DNA of 64,000 bases from Neobittarella massiliensis (ex Bilen et al. 2018). Its GTDB lineage: Bacteria > Bacillota > Clostridia > Oscillospirales > Ruminococcaceae. The notes under the pieces were generated by a model, which was not told where the DNA came from, made no database searches, and saw only the letters and a program-made list of their open reading frames with translations. The stretch is taken from NCBI RefSeq assembly GCF_900289145.1, contig NZ_OKQO01000002.1:124001-188000 (forward strand), read 5' to 3'. The position numbers and the translations under genes were made by a program. Position 1 is the stretch's first letter. Each line of letters starts with the position of its first letter. Shown piece after piece: positions 23,487-36,830 of this stretch.

Positions 23487-26400
23487 TTGAGTAGCGGTTT
23501 ATTTGAGCAATTGGGGGTCGCCGGCGGCGAGTACCAGTCTCTGTCCTGCGGCAGCGTGCTGGGCATTGCCGTAGACCGGGCCGGCAATCAGATCGAGATA
23601 CAGGCCGATTTTCCTCAGCCGGTGTCCTGCCAGGTGCTGCGGGGCTGCAGCAGCCATTTGGGCCTGCAGCTGGGCTGCGGCGTACGGCTCAACCCCCGCT
23701 TTAGCGGTGTGGCGCTCGACGAAGATGCCTTTCACATCATCGCCGAATACATACGCGAAGAAAATTCCATGTTCGACTGCATCTTCAGCGAGTGCCAGGT
23801 GTCCTTCGACGCCGAGAGCTGCACCTACGCCGTCGAGTTGAGCGGCGGCGGGCTGCGCATCTTAGAGGGTATGGGTTTTGCCCAGAAGTTCAGCCAGAAG
23901 GCGGCTGCCCTGTACGGAAGACCGGCCAAGGTGGTCTTTACCGGCGCTGTCGAGGTCGAGGCCGAACCGCCCAAAGAGCGTATCACCTACGTAAAAGAGC
24001 TGCCCAAAAAAGAGAAGTCACCGGTAAAGGTATACACCGGGGAAGGCGACGTGCTCTTCGGCAAGACCATCAAAGACTCCGGTATCACCCCGCTGGGCGA
24101 TCTCACCGATGAGTACGACATGGTAGTGATCCGGGGCAGCGTGTTCTCGATCGAGAAAAAAGAGATCCAAAACGGCGCCCGGCTCATCGTGCTGCTGGAT
24201 ATCACCGACGGCACCGGCTCCATGACCGTAAAGGTCATCAAGGAGCCGGACAAGCTGGCCGGGGTGATGACCCTCAAAAACGGCGACAATATCCTGGTTC
24301 GCGGTAAGGTCAGCTACGACAAGTTCGACCGCGACATCAACGTCATGCCCTACGATATCAATTTGATCGAGGGGGAGATGGGCCGGCAGGATACAGCGCC
24401 CGAAAAGAGAGTCGAGCTGCACATGCATACCAAAATGTCCTCCATGGACGGCTTGTCCGAGGCCTCTGACCTCATCATGCAGGCGCACAAGTGGGGCCAT
24501 AAAGCGGTGGCCATCACCGACCACGGCGTGCTGCAGGCCTACCCCGACGTGATGAACACGGTGGCCAAAATACAGAAAGACGATCCCGATTTCAAAGCGA
24601 TCTACGGGGTGGAGGGCTACTACGTCAACGACGCGGTCCCCTGTGTAAAAGGCGGCAAAAACGCCTCGCTGCAGGACGAGTATATCGTTTTCGATATCGA
24701 GACCACCGGCCTGTCCAACGCCCAGGACCGCATCACCGAGATCGGCGCGGTACTGGTGCAGGGCGGCAAAGAGATCGACCGCTTCGAGACGTTCGTCGAC
24801 CCGGAGATGCCCATCCCGCCCAAGATCACCCAACTCACCGGCATCGACGATTCCATGGTGGCCGGCGCCCCCAAAGAGGCCCAGGCGGTCGCCGACTTTC
24901 TCGCCTTCTGCGGCGACCGCATCTTAGTCGCCCACAACGCCGACTTCGATACCGGCTTTATCGCCGCCGCCAGCCGCCGGCACGATCTCGACTTTCACAA
25001 CACCTACATAGACACCGTCACGCTCACTCAAATGCTGTTTAAAGATCTGCACAACTATAAACTCAACACGGTGTCCAAATACTTTAATCTGCCCGATTTT
25101 AATCACCACCGCGCCAGCGACGATGCCAAACAACTGGCCCTCATCCTAGAAAAACTGTTCGAGCGCTTGGCCGAGCTGGGGGTGCAGGATACCGACGGCA
25201 TCCAGGCCGCTCTGCCGGGGGCCGATCCCAAAAAGCTGCGCACCTATCACATCATTTTGCTGGTGCAGACCCATACCGGCCTCAAAAATCTCTACAAGCT
25301 GGTCAGCGAGAGCAACCTCGACTACTACTTCAAGCGCCCCCGTATGCCCCGCAGCCGCATAAATGCCCTGCGGGAGGGGCTGCTCATCGGCAGTGCCTGC
25401 GAGGCCGGCGAGCTCTACCGCGCCATCATCGACGGCAAGCCCTACAAAGAGCTGCTCGAGATCGCCCGCTTTTACGACTTTTTAGAGATCCAGCCGCTGG
25501 GCAACAACCAGTTTATGATCCGCAACGGCACCGTGGCCGACGAGACGGTGATCCAGGGCTACAACCGCACCGTGTGTCAACTGGGCAAAGAGCTGGGCAA
25601 ACCGGTGGTGGCCACCGGCGACGTGCACTTCCAAAACCCCGAAGACGCCATCTTCCGCGAGATACTTATGGCCGGTATGGGCTTTTCCGATGCCGGTGAA
25701 CAGGCGCCGCTCTACTTTAAGACCACCCAGGAGATGCTCAAAGAATTTTCCTACCTGGGGGAGGACCTGGCCCGCGAGGTGGTCATCACCAATCCCAATA
25801 TGCTGGCCGATACCATAGAGCGCGACATCCGCCCCATCCCCAAAGGCACCTTTACCCCCACCATCGAGGGGGCCGAAGAGGACCTGGTGCGCATCACCCA
25901 CGAGCGGGCCGAGTCGCTCTACGGCACGCCGCTGCCCGAGATCGTCGAAAAGCGGCTGGACCGCGAGCTGCAGTCCATCATCAAGCACGGCTTTGCCGTC
26001 TTGTACATCATCGCCCAAAAGCTGGTGGCCAAGAGCGAGTCCGACGGCTATCTGGTGGGCTCCCGCGGTTCGGTGGGCTCCTCGTTCGTGGCCAGCATGG
26101 CCGGCATCTCCGAGGTAAACCCGCTATCTCCCCACTACAGCTGTCCAAATTGCAAATACTCCGAATTCATCACCGACGGCAGCGTGGGCTCCGGCTTTGA
26201 CCTGCCGGAGAAAAACTGCCCGCGGTGCGGCACGCCGCTGCACGGCGACGGCCACGATATCCCCTTCGAGACCTTTTTGGGCTTTAATGGTGACAAGGCC
26301 CCCGATATCGACCTCAACTTTTCCGGCGAGTACCAGTCCAGCGCCCACAAATATACTGAGGAGCTGTTCGGCAAGGACCACGTATTCAAAGCCGGTACCA

Positions 26401-27731
26401 TCTCCGGCGTGCAGGATAAGACCGCCTACGGCTTTGTCATGCGTTACCTCGAAGAGCGGGGCCGGGTGGTGCATAAGGCCGAGATGAAACGGCTGGTGCA
26501 GGGCTGTACCGGCGTCAAGCGCACCACCGGCCAGCACCCCGGCGGCATGGTGGTGGTGCCCTCCAACTACGACGTGTACGACTTTACCCCCGTCCAGCAC
26601 CCGGCCGAGAAAGCTGATTCCGATATCATCACCACCCACTTCGACTTCCACTCGCTGCACGACACCATCCTCAAGCTCGACGAGCTGGGTCACGATGTGC
26701 CCACCCTCTGCAAGCATCTGGAGCGCCTTACCGGCATCGATATCAACACCGTCCCCATGAACGACAGACAGGTGTACCGGCTTTTTACCAGCCCCGAGCC
26801 GCTGGGCCTCACCCCTGAGGAACTGGGCAGCGAGACCGGTACCTTTGCCATCCCCGAGATGGGCACCAGCTTTGCCCGGCAGATGCTCATCGACGCCCAG
26901 CCGCAAAACTTTTCCGACCTGCTGCAGATATCCGGCCTGTCCCACGGTACCGACGTGTGGCTGGGCAACGCCAAAGACCTCATCAAAAACGGTACCTGCA
27001 CCATCAGCGAGGTGATCGGTACCCGCGACAGCATCATGGTCTACCTCATGCACAAGGGGCTCGACCCCAGCATGGCCTTTAAGATCATGGAGATCACCCG
27101 TAAGGGCAACGCCAAAAAGCTGTTCACCGAAGAGCACTACGCCGCCATGCGCGAGCACGGTGTGCCCGAGTGGTATATCGAGAGCTGTCTAAAGATCAAG
27201 TACATGTTCCCCAAAGCCCATGCTGCCGCCTACGTCATCGGCGCACTGCGGCTGGCCTGGTTTAAGCTCCACCGCCCGCTGGAGTTCTATGCCGCCCACT
27301 TCACCGTGCGCGGCGGCGATCTCGACGCCCACGCGGCGGTCAAGGGAAAGGCATATACCAAGGTGCAGATGGAGGCGCTGCGCGCCAAGGGAAACGAGCG
27401 CTCGGTCAAAGAGGAAGACGCATTCCAGACCTACCAGATCCTCTACGAGATGCAGCTGCGCGGCTACGAGTTTTTGCCGGTAGATATCTACCACTCCTCG
27501 GCCACCAATTACCAGATCGAAAGCGGCAAGATCCGCCTGCCCTTTAACTGTATCAAAGGCGTGGGCGATACCGCCGCCCAGGGGCTGGAAGCCGCGGTCA
27601 AGGAGGGGGACTTCATCTCTATCGACGAGCTGCAGACCCGTTCGGGCATCTCCAAAACGGTGGTCGAGAGCCTCAAGGAGTTTGGCGCTTTCGGAGACCT
27701 GCCCCAGTCTAGCCAAATGACCTTTTTCTAA
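23487..27731 (+). CDS. polC: DNA polymerase III alpha subunit, PolC type
   Basis: The main replicative polymerase of low-redox Gram-positive bacteria. The 1,414-residue protein has an N-terminal domain, an OB domain ([20 protein letters not shown]) and a PHP domain ([23 protein letters not shown]). The PHP domain is interrupted by the DnaQ-like proofreading exonuclease ([20 protein letters not shown]). Palm/fingers follow with [12 protein letters not shown], zinc cysteines CPNC and CPRCG, and the catalytic [16 protein letters not shown] 23487 is read as start behind GAGGTGAAGA. It closes the pyrH-polC gene run and is followed by a strong terminator. Confidence 0.98.
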   Translation: MSSGLFEQLGVAGGEYQSLSCGSVLGIAVDRAGNQIEIQADFPQPVSCQVLRGCSSHLGLQLGCGVRLNPRFSGVALDEDAFHIIAEYIREENSMFDCIFSECQVSFDAESCTYAVELSGGGLRILEGMGFAQKFSQKAAALYGRPAKVVFTGAVEVEAEPPKERITYVKELPKKEKSPVKVYTGEGDVLFGKTIKDSGITPLGDLTDEYDMVVIRGSVFSIEKKEIQNGARLIVLLDITDGTGSMTVKVIKEPDKLAGVMTLKNGDNILVRGKVSYDKFDRDINVMPYDINLIEGEMGRQDTAPEKRVELHMHTKMSSMDGLSEASDLIMQAHKWGHKAVAITDHGVLQAYPDVMNTVAKIQKDDPDFKAIYGVEGYYVNDAVPCVKGGKNASLQDEYIVFDIETTGLSNAQDRITEIGAVLVQGGKEIDRFETFVDPEMPIPPKITQLTGIDDSMVAGAPKEAQAVADFLAFCGDRILVAHNADFDTGFIAAASRRHDLDFHNTYIDTVTLTQMLFKDLHNYKLNTVSKYFNLPDFNHHRASDDAKQLALILEKLFERLAELGVQDTDGIQAALPGADPKKLRTYHIILLVQTHTGLKNLYKLVSESNLDYYFKRPRMPRSRINALREGLLIGSACEAGELYRAIIDGKPYKELLEIARFYDFLEIQPLGNNQFMIRNGTVADETVIQGYNRTVCQLGKELGKPVVATGDVHFQNPEDAIFREILMAGMGFSDAGEQAPLYFKTTQEMLKEFSYLGEDLAREVVITNPNMLADTIERDIRPIPKGTFTPTIEGAEEDLVRITHERAESLYGTPLPEIVEKRLDRELQSIIKHGFAVLYIIAQKLVAKSESDGYLVGSRGSVGSSFVASMAGISEVNPLSPHYSCPNCKYSEFITDGSVGSGFDLPEKNCPRCGTPLHGDGHDIPFETFLGFNGDKAPDIDLNFSGEYQSSAHKYTEELFGKDHVFKAGTISGVQDKTAYGFVMRYLEERGRVVHKAEMKRLVQGCTGVKRTTGQHPGGMVVVPSNYDVYDFTPVQHPAEKADSDIITTHFDFHSLHDTILKLDELGHDVPTLCKHLERLTGIDINTVPMNDRQVYRLFTSPEPLGLTPEELGSETGTFAIPEMGTSFARQMLIDAQPQNFSDLLQISGLSHGTDVWLGNAKDLIKNGTCTISEVIGTRDSIMVYLMHKGLDPSMAFKIMEITRKGNAKKLFTEEHYAAMREHGVPEWYIESCLKIKYMFPKAHAAAYVIGALRLAWFKLHRPLEFYAAHFTVRGGDLDAHAAVKGKAYTKVQMEALRAKGNERSVKEEDAFQTYQILYEMQLRGYEFLPVDIYHSSATNYQIESGKIRLPFNCIKGVGDTAAQGLEAAVKEGDFISIDELQTRSGISKTVVESLKEFGAFGDLPQSSQMTFF

Positions 27732-27747
27732 TCGTTTCGTTGCGCGA

Positions 27748-27798
27748 AAAGAGCGAGCCGACACAGCCCATCCTAAGGGGCATGTCGGCTCGCTCTTT
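27748..27798. terminator. Bidirectional terminator between polC and the RluA-type gene
   Basis: A perfect 16-bp stem, 27748-27763 with 27783-27798, encloses a 19-base loop. A-rich and T-rich ends make it work for both converging genes. Confidence 0.85.
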
Positions 27799-27799
27799 A

Positions 27800-28738
27800 T
27801 CATATAGCAAACCAGGGGTCCACCGCAAACTCTCGCCCGGCCAGGTAGGAAAGCATACTGTCCGGCTCGGGCTGCAGCTGTAGCCGATAGGCGCAGAGCG
27901 CCTGCCAGCGGTATGCAGGGTGCTGTCCGCCGTATTTTTTGTCGCCCAGTATCGGGTGGCCGATAGCCGCCATCTGCGCCCGTATCTGGTGTGAGCGCCC
28001 GGTGTGCAAAAGTACCTCTACCTCGGCGTGTCCGCCCAGCTGCCGCAGCACCCGGTATTCGGTCACTACCTTTTTGGCGCCCGGTACCGGTTCGTCCAAG
28101 ATCTCAGACCGGTTCTGCTGTCGGTCCTTGCGCAGGTAGCCGGTCAGCACCGCCCGGTCCGGCTGCGGCACGCCAGATACCAGGCACAAATACCGCTTTT
28201 GCACCCGGTCCTCCCGTATCAGCCGGCACAGCTCCCGCAGCGCCGGGGCGGTCTTGCCCACCAGCACCAGCCCCTGGGTGTTGCGGTCCAGCCGGTTGGC
28301 CAGCGCCGGCACAAAACTCAGTTCCCGCTGCGGCCGGTAGCTGCCGCTGGCCATCAGGTAACAGAGCACCTGATCGCGCAGGTTACAAGCACCCCGCTGC
28401 TCGCTGTGGGCAGGAGTGCCCACCGGCTTATTGACCACCAGCAGATGATCGTCCTCATACACGATGTCATCCGCCGGCAGGGGCGGCACTGCGGCCGGCA
28501 GTGTCCCTGCCACCGCGCCGCCCCGCTGTGCCGGGTCAAACTCGTCTGGCAGGTACAGGTCCAGCTGGTCGCCCGGCTGCAGCATGGCCGACAGCTCCAC
28601 CCGCTTGCGATTGACCTTGATCTTCTTTTGCCGATTGGCTTTATAGAGCAGCGACTTAGGACAGTGCACCAGCGTCTTGAGCAAAAATTTATCCAGTCGC
28701 TGCCCGGCGTCGTTGTCGCCAATGATCAGTGTAAACAG
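27800..28738 (-). CDS. RluA-family 23S rRNA/tRNA pseudouridine synthase with probable CTG start
   Basis: Isomerises uridine to pseudouridine in structured RNA. The S4 RNA-binding domain comes first (GQRLDKFLLKTL, KKIKVNRKRVE), then the catalytic domain with NRLDRNTQGLVLVGKT, whose Asp is the nucleophile, and GRSHQIRAQMAAIGHPILGD. The 312-residue length is normal. The natural N-terminus for the family is MFTLIIGDNDAGQ, which begins at an in-frame CTG (28738-28736) seven bases after AGAGGAG. The only alternative, TTG at 28765, would coincide with the predicted transcription start. RluC/RluD-type assignment is not resolved. Confidence 0.88.
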   Translation of the reverse strand: MFTLIIGDNDAGQRLDKFLLKTLVHCPKSLLYKANRQKKIKVNRKRVELSAMLQPGDQLDLYLPDEFDPAQRGGAVAGTLPAAVPPLPADDIVYEDDHLLVVNKPVGTPAHSEQRGACNLRDQVLCYLMASGSYRPQRELSFVPALANRLDRNTQGLVLVGKTAPALRELCRLIREDRVQKRYLCLVSGVPQPDRAVLTGYLRKDRQQNRSEILDEPVPGAKKVVTEYRVLRQLGGHAEVEVLLHTGRSHQIRAQMAAIGHPILGDKKYGGQHPAYRWQALCAYRLQLQPEPDSMLSYLAGREFAVDPWFAI

Positions 28739-28772
28739 AGCAGTTCTCCTCTTTCCTTCTGCCCGCAAATAG

Positions 28773-28801
28773 TATATACTAAACGGGTATACATGTCGCA
28801 A
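28773..28801 (-). promoter_or_regulatory. Promoter of the RluA-type gene
   Basis: On the minus strand: TTGCGA (28801-28796), 17-base spacer, TATATA (28778-28773). The predicted start near 28766 leaves a 28-base leader holding the AGAGGAG ribosome binding site, which supports the CTG start. Confidence 0.6.
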
Positions 28802-28815
28802 TTTGTCAAAAAGCA

Positions 28816-28837
28816 GCACCTCTGTTTTGGGAGGTGC
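28816..28837 (+). promoter_or_regulatory. 7-bp inverted repeat upstream of radC
   Basis: GCACCTC (28816-28822) pairs with GAGGTGC (28831-28837) around an eight-base loop. It lies in the divergent gap between the RluA-type gene and radC, ahead of weak −10 candidates. It may be an operator or a leader hairpin; no function can be read. Confidence 0.35.
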
Positions 28838-28907
28838 GGGTCTACTGGTATTGTACTGGATAATGTGCGGCAACACAAATCTTTTTTGCAGCGGGGCAGG
28901 GGCGTCT

Positions 28908-29591
28908 ATGAAACACAATCACTACGGCCACCGGGAGCGCACCCGGCAGCTGTTTTTACAGGCCGGGCCGGCGGGCCTGCCCGATCACATGCTGCTCGAG
29001 ATCCTGCTCTACTCGGCCATTCCCCAGCGCGACACCAACGATCTGGCCCACCAGCTGCTAAACACCTTCGGCAGTGTCAAAGGCGTTTTAGAGGCCGATG
29101 TGCAGCTGCTACAGCAGGTGCCGGGGGTGGGTTATAACACCGCCGTCATGCTCAAGACGGTGCTGGCCCTCTTTAGCCGCTACATGCGCGACGGACAGGA
29201 CAGCTCCCGGGTGCTCAACACCTCCGAGAAGATCGGGCAATACATGCTGCCGGTCTTTTTGGGCAAGACCGATGAGGAGGTCTACCTGCTCTGTTTCGAC
29301 GACCGCTTTTCGCTACTCAAGTGTGAGTGTATCGGCGGCGGCAGCCACAATGCGGTACAGGTCAACCGGCAAAAGATCGCCGAGCGGGCGGTGGTGGCCA
29401 AGTCGAACCTGGTGGCCATCGCCCACAACCACCCCGGCGGGGTGGCTATGCCCTCCGACGAGGACATCCACGCCACCCTCGAGATCTACAAAACGCTGCG
29501 CGACCTGAATATCCAGCTGTTCGACCACATCATCGTCGCCGGCGACGACTTTGTCTCCCTGCGCGACAGCAACCTGTTTGTCGGGCTCTAG
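28908..29591 (+). CDS. radC: RadC-family JAB-domain protein
   Basis: RadC proteins join an N-terminal helix-hairpin-helix region to a C-terminal JAB/MPN metalloprotease-fold domain; the cellular role is not settled despite the DNA-repair name. In this 227-residue protein the HhH (LLQQVPGVGYNTAVMLKTVL) lies near residues 60-80 and the JAB zinc motif is AIAHNHPGGVAMPSDED. ATG 28908 follows GGGGCAGGGG. The region upstream has no convincing coding potential. Confidence 0.92.
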   Translation: MKHNHYGHRERTRQLFLQAGPAGLPDHMLLEILLYSAIPQRDTNDLAHQLLNTFGSVKGVLEADVQLLQQVPGVGYNTAVMLKTVLALFSRYMRDGQDSSRVLNTSEKIGQYMLPVFLGKTDEEVYLLCFDDRFSLLKCECIGGGSHNAVQVNRQKIAERAVVAKSNLVAIAHNHPGGVAMPSDEDIHATLEIYKTLRDLNIQLFDHIIVAGDDFVSLRDSNLFVGL

Positions 29592-29593
29592 TG

Positions 29594-29631
29594 CCGCCTG
29601 TCCTGCCACCGGGCAGGGCAGGCGCTTTTTT
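29594..29631 (+). terminator. Terminator after radC
   Basis: A GC-rich stem (GCCTGTCCTGCC with GGCAGGGCAGGC, one mismatch) with loop ACCG is followed by six T residues. Confidence 0.82.
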
Positions 29632-29814
29632 GCCCATAAACACTTTCCTCTGTTGCAAAAATATAGGAGATTTTATCTCTTTTGGCCACAGTTTGTGGTA
29701 TGATGGAGATCGGGCAGAAAAGTGACTGTACTGCGCCCGGCAGTGGGCAGAATAGCTGTGGCGGGCGGGTCGCTGGCGACTCGATCCAGCGGCGACCGAT
29801 CTCGACAGATCCGG
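29632..29814 (+). other. Intergenic stretch between radC terminator and uvrB promoter
   Basis: The radC-uvrB gap is 306 bases. This part holds an extended −10-like TGGTATGAT near 29696-29704 without a good −35, and no ORF or recognised RNA. A second, upstream start for uvrB is possible but unproven. Confidence 0.35.
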
Positions 29815-29843
29815 TTGACAAAGACCTACAAAAGCAGTAGTAT
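29815..29843 (+). promoter_or_regulatory. Promoter of uvrB-uvrA
   Basis: Consensus TTGACA (29815-29820), 17-base spacer, TAGTAT (29838-29843), about 55 bases before the uvrB ATG. I see no obvious LexA/SOS box of the CGAACNNNNGTTCG type. Confidence 0.65.
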
Positions 29844-29897
29844 ATTAAGGTGTAGAAACGTTTGTTCTTATAGAGCATTGGAAGATAGGAAAGAGAT

Positions 29898-31868
29898 ATG
29901 GGCGAAGAAAAAGTTTTTCAGCTGGTGGCGCCGTACAGCCCTACCGGCGACCAGCCACAGGCCATCGAAAAGCTCACCGCGGGGGTGTTGCGGGGCGACA
30001 AAGAGCAGACGCTGCTGGGCGTCACCGGCTCGGGCAAGACCTTTACCATGGCCAACATCATCGCCAATACCGGCCGCCCCACACTGGTACTGGCCCACAA
30101 CAAAACACTGGCCGCACAGCTGTGCTCCGAGTTCCGCGAGTTTTTCCCCCACAATGCGGTCGAGTATTTTGTCTCCTATTACGACTACTACCAGCCCGAG
30201 GCCTATATCGCCTCCACCGATACCTATATCGAAAAAGACAGCGCCATCAACGAGGAGATCGAGCGCATGCGCCACTCGGCCACCGCCGCTCTGTCCGAGC
30301 GGCGCGACGTCATCCTGGTGGCCAGCGTCTCCTGTATCTACTCGCTGGGCGACCCCATCGACTACCACACCATGGTCATCTCGCTGCGCCCGGGCATGGA
30401 AAAAGACCGCGACGAGCTCATCAAAAAACTGGTGAGCCTGCAGTACGAGCGCAACGACCTCAACTTTGTGCGCAACAAATTCCGGGTGCGGGGCGACGTG
30501 GTGGAGATCTACCCCGCCTACTCGTCCGAGACGGCCATCCGGGTCGAATTTTTTGGCGACGAGATCGACCGCATCTGCGAGATCAATCCCCTCACCGGCG
30601 AGGTGAAGAATGTGGTGGGCCACGTGGCTATCTACCCGGCCTCCCACTACATCGTCCCGCAGGAGAAGATGAAGGCGGCCATCGCCAACATCGAGGAGGA
30701 GCTGCAGCAGCGCATCGCCCAGTTTAAGGCCGAGGGCAAACTCATCGAGGCCCAGCGCATCGAGCAGCGCACCCACTACGACATCGAGATGTTACAGGAG
30801 ATCGGCTTCTGTAAGGGGATCGAGAACTACTCGCGGGTGCTCTCGGGCCGCGAGCCGGGCAGCACCCCCAACACCCTGCTCGACTATTTCCCCGACGACT
30901 TTTTGCTGTTCGTCGACGAGTCGCACGTGTCGCTGCCGCAGGTGCGCGGCATGTTCGCCGGCGACTTCGCCCGCAAAAAAAACCTGGTCGACTACGGGTT
31001 TCGCCTGCCGTCGGCATTCGACAACCGGCCGCTCAACTTCGACGAGTTCTACCAAAAGCTCAACCAGGTCATCTTCGTCTCGGCCACCCCCAACGAGCTG
31101 GAGCGCGAAAAGAGCACCCAGATCGTGGAGCAGGTCATCCGCCCCACCGGCCTCATGGACCCCGAGGTCATCGTCAAGCCGGTCGAGGGCCAGATAGACG
31201 ACCTTTACGGCGAGATACAGAAGCGCCGCCAGCGCGGCGAGCGGGTGCTGGTGACCACCCTCACCAAAAAGATGGCCGAGGACCTGACCGATTACCTGGA
31301 GGGGATGGACGTGCGGGTGCGCTACATGCACCACGGCACCGAGACCATCGAGCGCATGGAGATCATCCGCGATCTGCGCCTGGGCGAGTTCGACGTGCTG
31401 GTGGGCATCAACCTGCTGCGGGAGGGGCTGGATATCCCCGAGGTGTCGCTGGTGGCCATCCTCGACGCCGATAAGGAGGGCTTCCTCCGCTCTGAGACCT
31501 CGCTGATACAGACTATCGGCCGCGCCGCCCGCAACGCCGGCGGCCAGGTCATCATGTATGCCGACAGCGTTACCCGCTCCATGGAGGCGGCCATCCGCGA
31601 GACCGAGCGCCGCCGCGCCATCCAGGGCAAATATAACCAGGAACACGGCATCACCCCCCAGACTATCATCAAGCCGGTGCGCGACATCATCGAGATATCT
31701 TCCAAAGATACCGACGACGAGAAGAAGTACAAAAAACTCAGCCGTGCCAAGAAGATGGAGATGATCGACGCGCTCACCAAAGAGATGCGCCAGGCAGCCC
31801 AGCTGCTGGAGTTCGAGCAGGCGGCGTTCTTGCGCGACAAGATCGCCAAGCTCAAGGCGATGAAATAG
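29898..31868 (+). CDS. uvrB: UvrABC excinuclease subunit B
   Basis: The damage-verifying helicase-like subunit of nucleotide excision repair. The 656-residue protein has Walker [16 protein letters not shown], the beta-hairpin region [12 protein letters not shown], helicase motifs ([39 protein letters not shown]) and a C-terminal UVR motif ([20 protein letters not shown]) for UvrC/UvrA contact. ATG 29898 is preceded by GAAAGAG. uvrA follows after 65 bases. Confidence 0.98.
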   Translation: MGEEKVFQLVAPYSPTGDQPQAIEKLTAGVLRGDKEQTLLGVTGSGKTFTMANIIANTGRPTLVLAHNKTLAAQLCSEFREFFPHNAVEYFVSYYDYYQPEAYIASTDTYIEKDSAINEEIERMRHSATAALSERRDVILVASVSCIYSLGDPIDYHTMVISLRPGMEKDRDELIKKLVSLQYERNDLNFVRNKFRVRGDVVEIYPAYSSETAIRVEFFGDEIDRICEINPLTGEVKNVVGHVAIYPASHYIVPQEKMKAAIANIEEELQQRIAQFKAEGKLIEAQRIEQRTHYDIEMLQEIGFCKGIENYSRVLSGREPGSTPNTLLDYFPDDFLLFVDESHVSLPQVRGMFAGDFARKKNLVDYGFRLPSAFDNRPLNFDEFYQKLNQVIFVSATPNELEREKSTQIVEQVIRPTGLMDPEVIVKPVEGQIDDLYGEIQKRRQRGERVLVTTLTKKMAEDLTDYLEGMDVRVRYMHHGTETIERMEIIRDLRLGEFDVLVGINLLREGLDIPEVSLVAILDADKEGFLRSETSLIQTIGRAARNAGGQVIMYADSVTRSMEAAIRETERRRAIQGKYNQEHGITPQTIIKPVRDIIEISSKDTDDEKKYKKLSRAKKMEMIDALTKEMRQAAQLLEFEQAAFLRDKIAKLKAMK

Positions 31869-31933
31869 ATAGACCCAGTATCCCCCAACGATCTCCCCAA
31901 AAAGAGGAAGTTTATAAAAGAGAGGAACGCAGA

Positions 31934-34768
<2,835 letters not shown>

Positions 34769-34832
34769 TGGCGGCTGGCCGCCCATTTTGCGTCCCCGTG
34801 CACAGAGTCTGGAAATTCTTGCAAAAAGGGTA

Positions 34833-34861
34833 TTTACAATTGTGGACTAACTTGGTATAAT
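34833..34861 (+). promoter_or_regulatory. Strong promoter of rubredoxin gene
   Basis: TTTACA (34833-34838), 17-base spacer, perfect TATAAT (34856-34861). A leader of about 55 bases ends with AAAGGAG before the ATG. Confidence 0.8.
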
Positions 34862-34923
34862 TAGATCGTAACAAAGAGGCGCTGCCCAAAACACCGGCGC
34901 CTTCACTGAAAGGAGTTTTTCAC

Positions 34924-35085
34924 ATGGCAAAATATGTGTGCACCGTTTGTGGTTATGTTTACGACGAGGCTGAAGGCGCTCCCGACGCCGGCGTTGCTGC
35001 CGGTACTGTCTGGGCCGACGTGCCCGAGGATTTTGTCTGCCCCCTGTGCGGCGTAGGCAAAGATATGTTCGAGGAACAGGCCTGA
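34924..35085 (+). CDS. Rubredoxin
   Basis: A 53-residue one-electron carrier with an Fe(Cys)4 centre, used by anaerobes for oxidative-stress protection (rubrerythrin, superoxide reductase) and other redox steps. The two cysteine pairs are CTVCGY (Cys6, Cys9) and CPLCGV (Cys39, Cys42). YDEAEG and [11 protein letters not shown] are family hallmarks. It starts with ATG 34924 behind AAAGGAG and stops at TGA 35083-35085. It is monocistronic with its own promoter and terminator. Confidence 0.97.
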   Translation: MAKYVCTVCGYVYDEAEGAPDAGVAAGTVWADVPEDFVCPLCGVGKDMFEEQA

Positions 35086-35112
35086 TTTTCAGCGATAGCT
35101 TTTAAAAAAGAG

Positions 35113-35150
35113 AGCAGACGGCACATCTCATGTGTGCCGCCTGCTTTTTT
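35113..35150 (+). terminator. Terminator after rubredoxin
   Basis: The stem AGCAGACGGCACA (35113-35125) pairs with TGTGCCGCCTGCT (35133-35145) with one mismatch, then six T residues. Confidence 0.85.
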
Positions 35151-35563
35151 CTGTGCAAAAAAGGGCAGGGCAGAGGTCGCTCAAACAGAGTTCTCCTTTG
35201 CCCCTAGAGGGACGCCGCAGTGCCCTAAACGGGCCTCCAGCGCCCTCCGGCGCCCTGACATATCTGCTTGTCCCTAATTGCTGTCCGGTAGCGCGCTCTA
35301 GGCGATACAAGATCACCGGTGTCGGTCCATACCCACAACACAACCCCGGCAGCTCTGCCCGGCTACTGTGTTCTAAAAGCAGCGGTGTCACCGGTCAGGG
35401 CCCGCATACCGCTCCACCGCCACCTGTCAGGCCGCCCGGTGCAGCCCGGCACAGACCCGCCCCCACTGCCAGTTGTCCGCGATCCGTGTATTTGGCCGCT
35501 CGCACCCGCATCTACGTGCGCGGGTACATATGTCCCCACCGCACTTCTCTTTTTCACCGTCGC
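35151..35563. other. Gene-free GC-rich stretch
   Basis: About 410 bases between the rubredoxin terminator and the 3' end of the minus-strand FemABX-type gene. Open frames here on both strands are composition artefacts with no recognisable protein. I see no RNA, repeat or clear regulatory site. Confidence 0.5.
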
Positions 35564-36652
35564 CTACGACCGATAGCGCCGGTAATGGTGCCGGTGTAAG
35601 TAGCGCCCCATCTTTCGCCAGAAACAGTCCCACCGCTGCCCGGCCATCAGCAGGTGGTAAGCTGCCGGCCGGGACACGAGGTCCAGTTCGCCGGCAAAGG
35701 TGCAGGGTTGCCCGCCAAACCCCTTTTTAAAGCGGTATATGCCGTAATCGGGGTGCTGTGGCTGCTGCCAGTGGGGGATCGCCCCAAAGTCGTAAACGGT
35801 GCAGCCGCCGTCCAGTGCCCAGCAGATCATCTCCCACTGCATCAGGTGGTTGGGCATGCAGCGGCGCTCACAGCTGCTGGAGGCCCCGTACAGATAGCAG
35901 GCCTTACCCCCATAGCGTATACACAGCGCCCCCGACAGCGCCCGCCCTTCGTGCCGACAGATAAAAAGCCGGGCGCACTGGGGCCCAAAGGCCCGCAACA
36001 GGGCAGAGAAATACGCTTTGGGGCGGATGGTGAATCCGTCCCGCCGCCCGGTCTCGATCATCAGCTCGTAAAACTCGTCCAGTGCCTCCTCTCCGCACAG
36101 CGCGCACACCACGCCGCGGCGCTGCGCCAGCCGCAGATTGTACCGCCACTTGGGGTGAAAGTCGGCGAGTATCTGTGCGCGGTCCCGTCCAGCCAGCGGC
36201 AATACATACAGGGTACGGGGCTGGATGGTATTGTAATCGCCCTGTTGCGGCCCCGGCCGAAAGCCGGCCTGTCGCCACGGGGTCAGCACCTTTGGTTCGT
36301 TACCGGCTAGCCAGGGGTCACAGCGGTAAAAACAGGCGTGACAGCGGTGTGCCAACTCCTGGGCGCCGTCGGCGAAATCCGCCACCAGCGCCTCGTCGCT
36401 CAGGTCGCCCACCGGCCCGCGGGGGCTATACAGTATGCCCCCAAAGGGCGGCGGCAGTTTTTTGTGCAGCACCAGTGCCGCCCCGCGCAGAGCGCCATCG
36501 GTCCGGCGCGATACCAGCAAATAGTGACCCCAACCGGCCTTTACCTGCGCCCAGGCGGCCGATTGGGTAAAGCTGCCGTTGTGGCAGGCGCAGATAAAGG
36601 CCTCGTATTCGGTCACTTGGCTGTCGTCTGGATGATCGATGATCTGGTACAT
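35564..36652 (-). CDS. FemABX-family peptidyltransferase (lipid II interpeptide-bridge type)
   Basis: FemABX enzymes add amino acids from aminoacyl-tRNA to the peptidoglycan stem peptide, or related transfers, using two GNAT-like domains. The 362-residue protein begins MYQIIDHPDDSQVTEYEAFI and has the family landmarks SFTQSAAWAQVKAGWGHY, PPPFGGILYSPRGPVGD, the WRYNLRLAQRRGV basic segment and the C-terminal YDFGAIPHW then YGIYRFKKGFGG. ATG 36652 has GGAG six bases before it; upstream ATGs are weaker and would add an unrelated leader. It is divergent from an XRE regulator across tandem dyads that overlap its likely promoter. The substrate amino acid cannot be told. Confidence 0.88.
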   Translation of the reverse strand: MYQIIDHPDDSQVTEYEAFICACHNGSFTQSAAWAQVKAGWGHYLLVSRRTDGALRGAALVLHKKLPPPFGGILYSPRGPVGDLSDEALVADFADGAQELAHRCHACFYRCDPWLAGNEPKVLTPWRQAGFRPGPQQGDYNTIQPRTLYVLPLAGRDRAQILADFHPKWRYNLRLAQRRGVVCALCGEEALDEFYELMIETGRRDGFTIRPKAYFSALLRAFGPQCARLFICRHEGRALSGALCIRYGGKACYLYGASSSCERRCMPNHLMQWEMICWALDGGCTVYDFGAIPHWQQPQHPDYGIYRFKKGFGGQPCTFAGELDLVSRPAAYHLLMAGQRWDCFWRKMGRYLHRHHYRRYRS

Positions 36653-36761
36653 GTTGCGCTCCGATCTGTCGGCCCTGTCACCGCTCTGGATGACGGGGCA
36701 AAAGTCCGCTGCGACAGCGGGGGATTTTGCCGCAGACCGCATATGGTGTTTAATACTCATG

Positions 36762-36804
36762 TTATCTGTATTCCAGATAAAAATCAATATCTGTTATACA
36801 GATA
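36762..36804. promoter_or_regulatory. Two operator-like dyads between FemABX-type gene and XRE regulator
   Basis: Dyad 1 is TTATCTG-N5-CAGATAA at 36762-36780. Dyad 2 is TATCTG-N5-CAGATA at 36788-36804. Both have the same arm and the same 5-base spacer, and their centres (36771 and 36796) are 25 bases apart, between two and two-and-a-half DNA turns. They overlap a minus-strand promoter (TTGATT, 17 bases, TAACAT) and a weak plus-strand one (TTCCAG, 17 bases, TTATAC). The adjacent XRE protein is the natural candidate ligand. Confidence 0.7.
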
Positions 36805-36830
36805 AGCCATACTGAGATCGGTGATGCGAT

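Noticed and set aside
26124-27158. 344-codon open frame antisense to polC
   Set aside because: It lies wholly within polC coding sequence; long antisense frames are expected at this GC and codon bias.
35132-35599. 155-codon open frame downstream of rubredoxin
   Set aside because: Pro/Arg/Ser-rich translation without homology features; overlaps the 3' end of the FemABX-type gene on the other strand.
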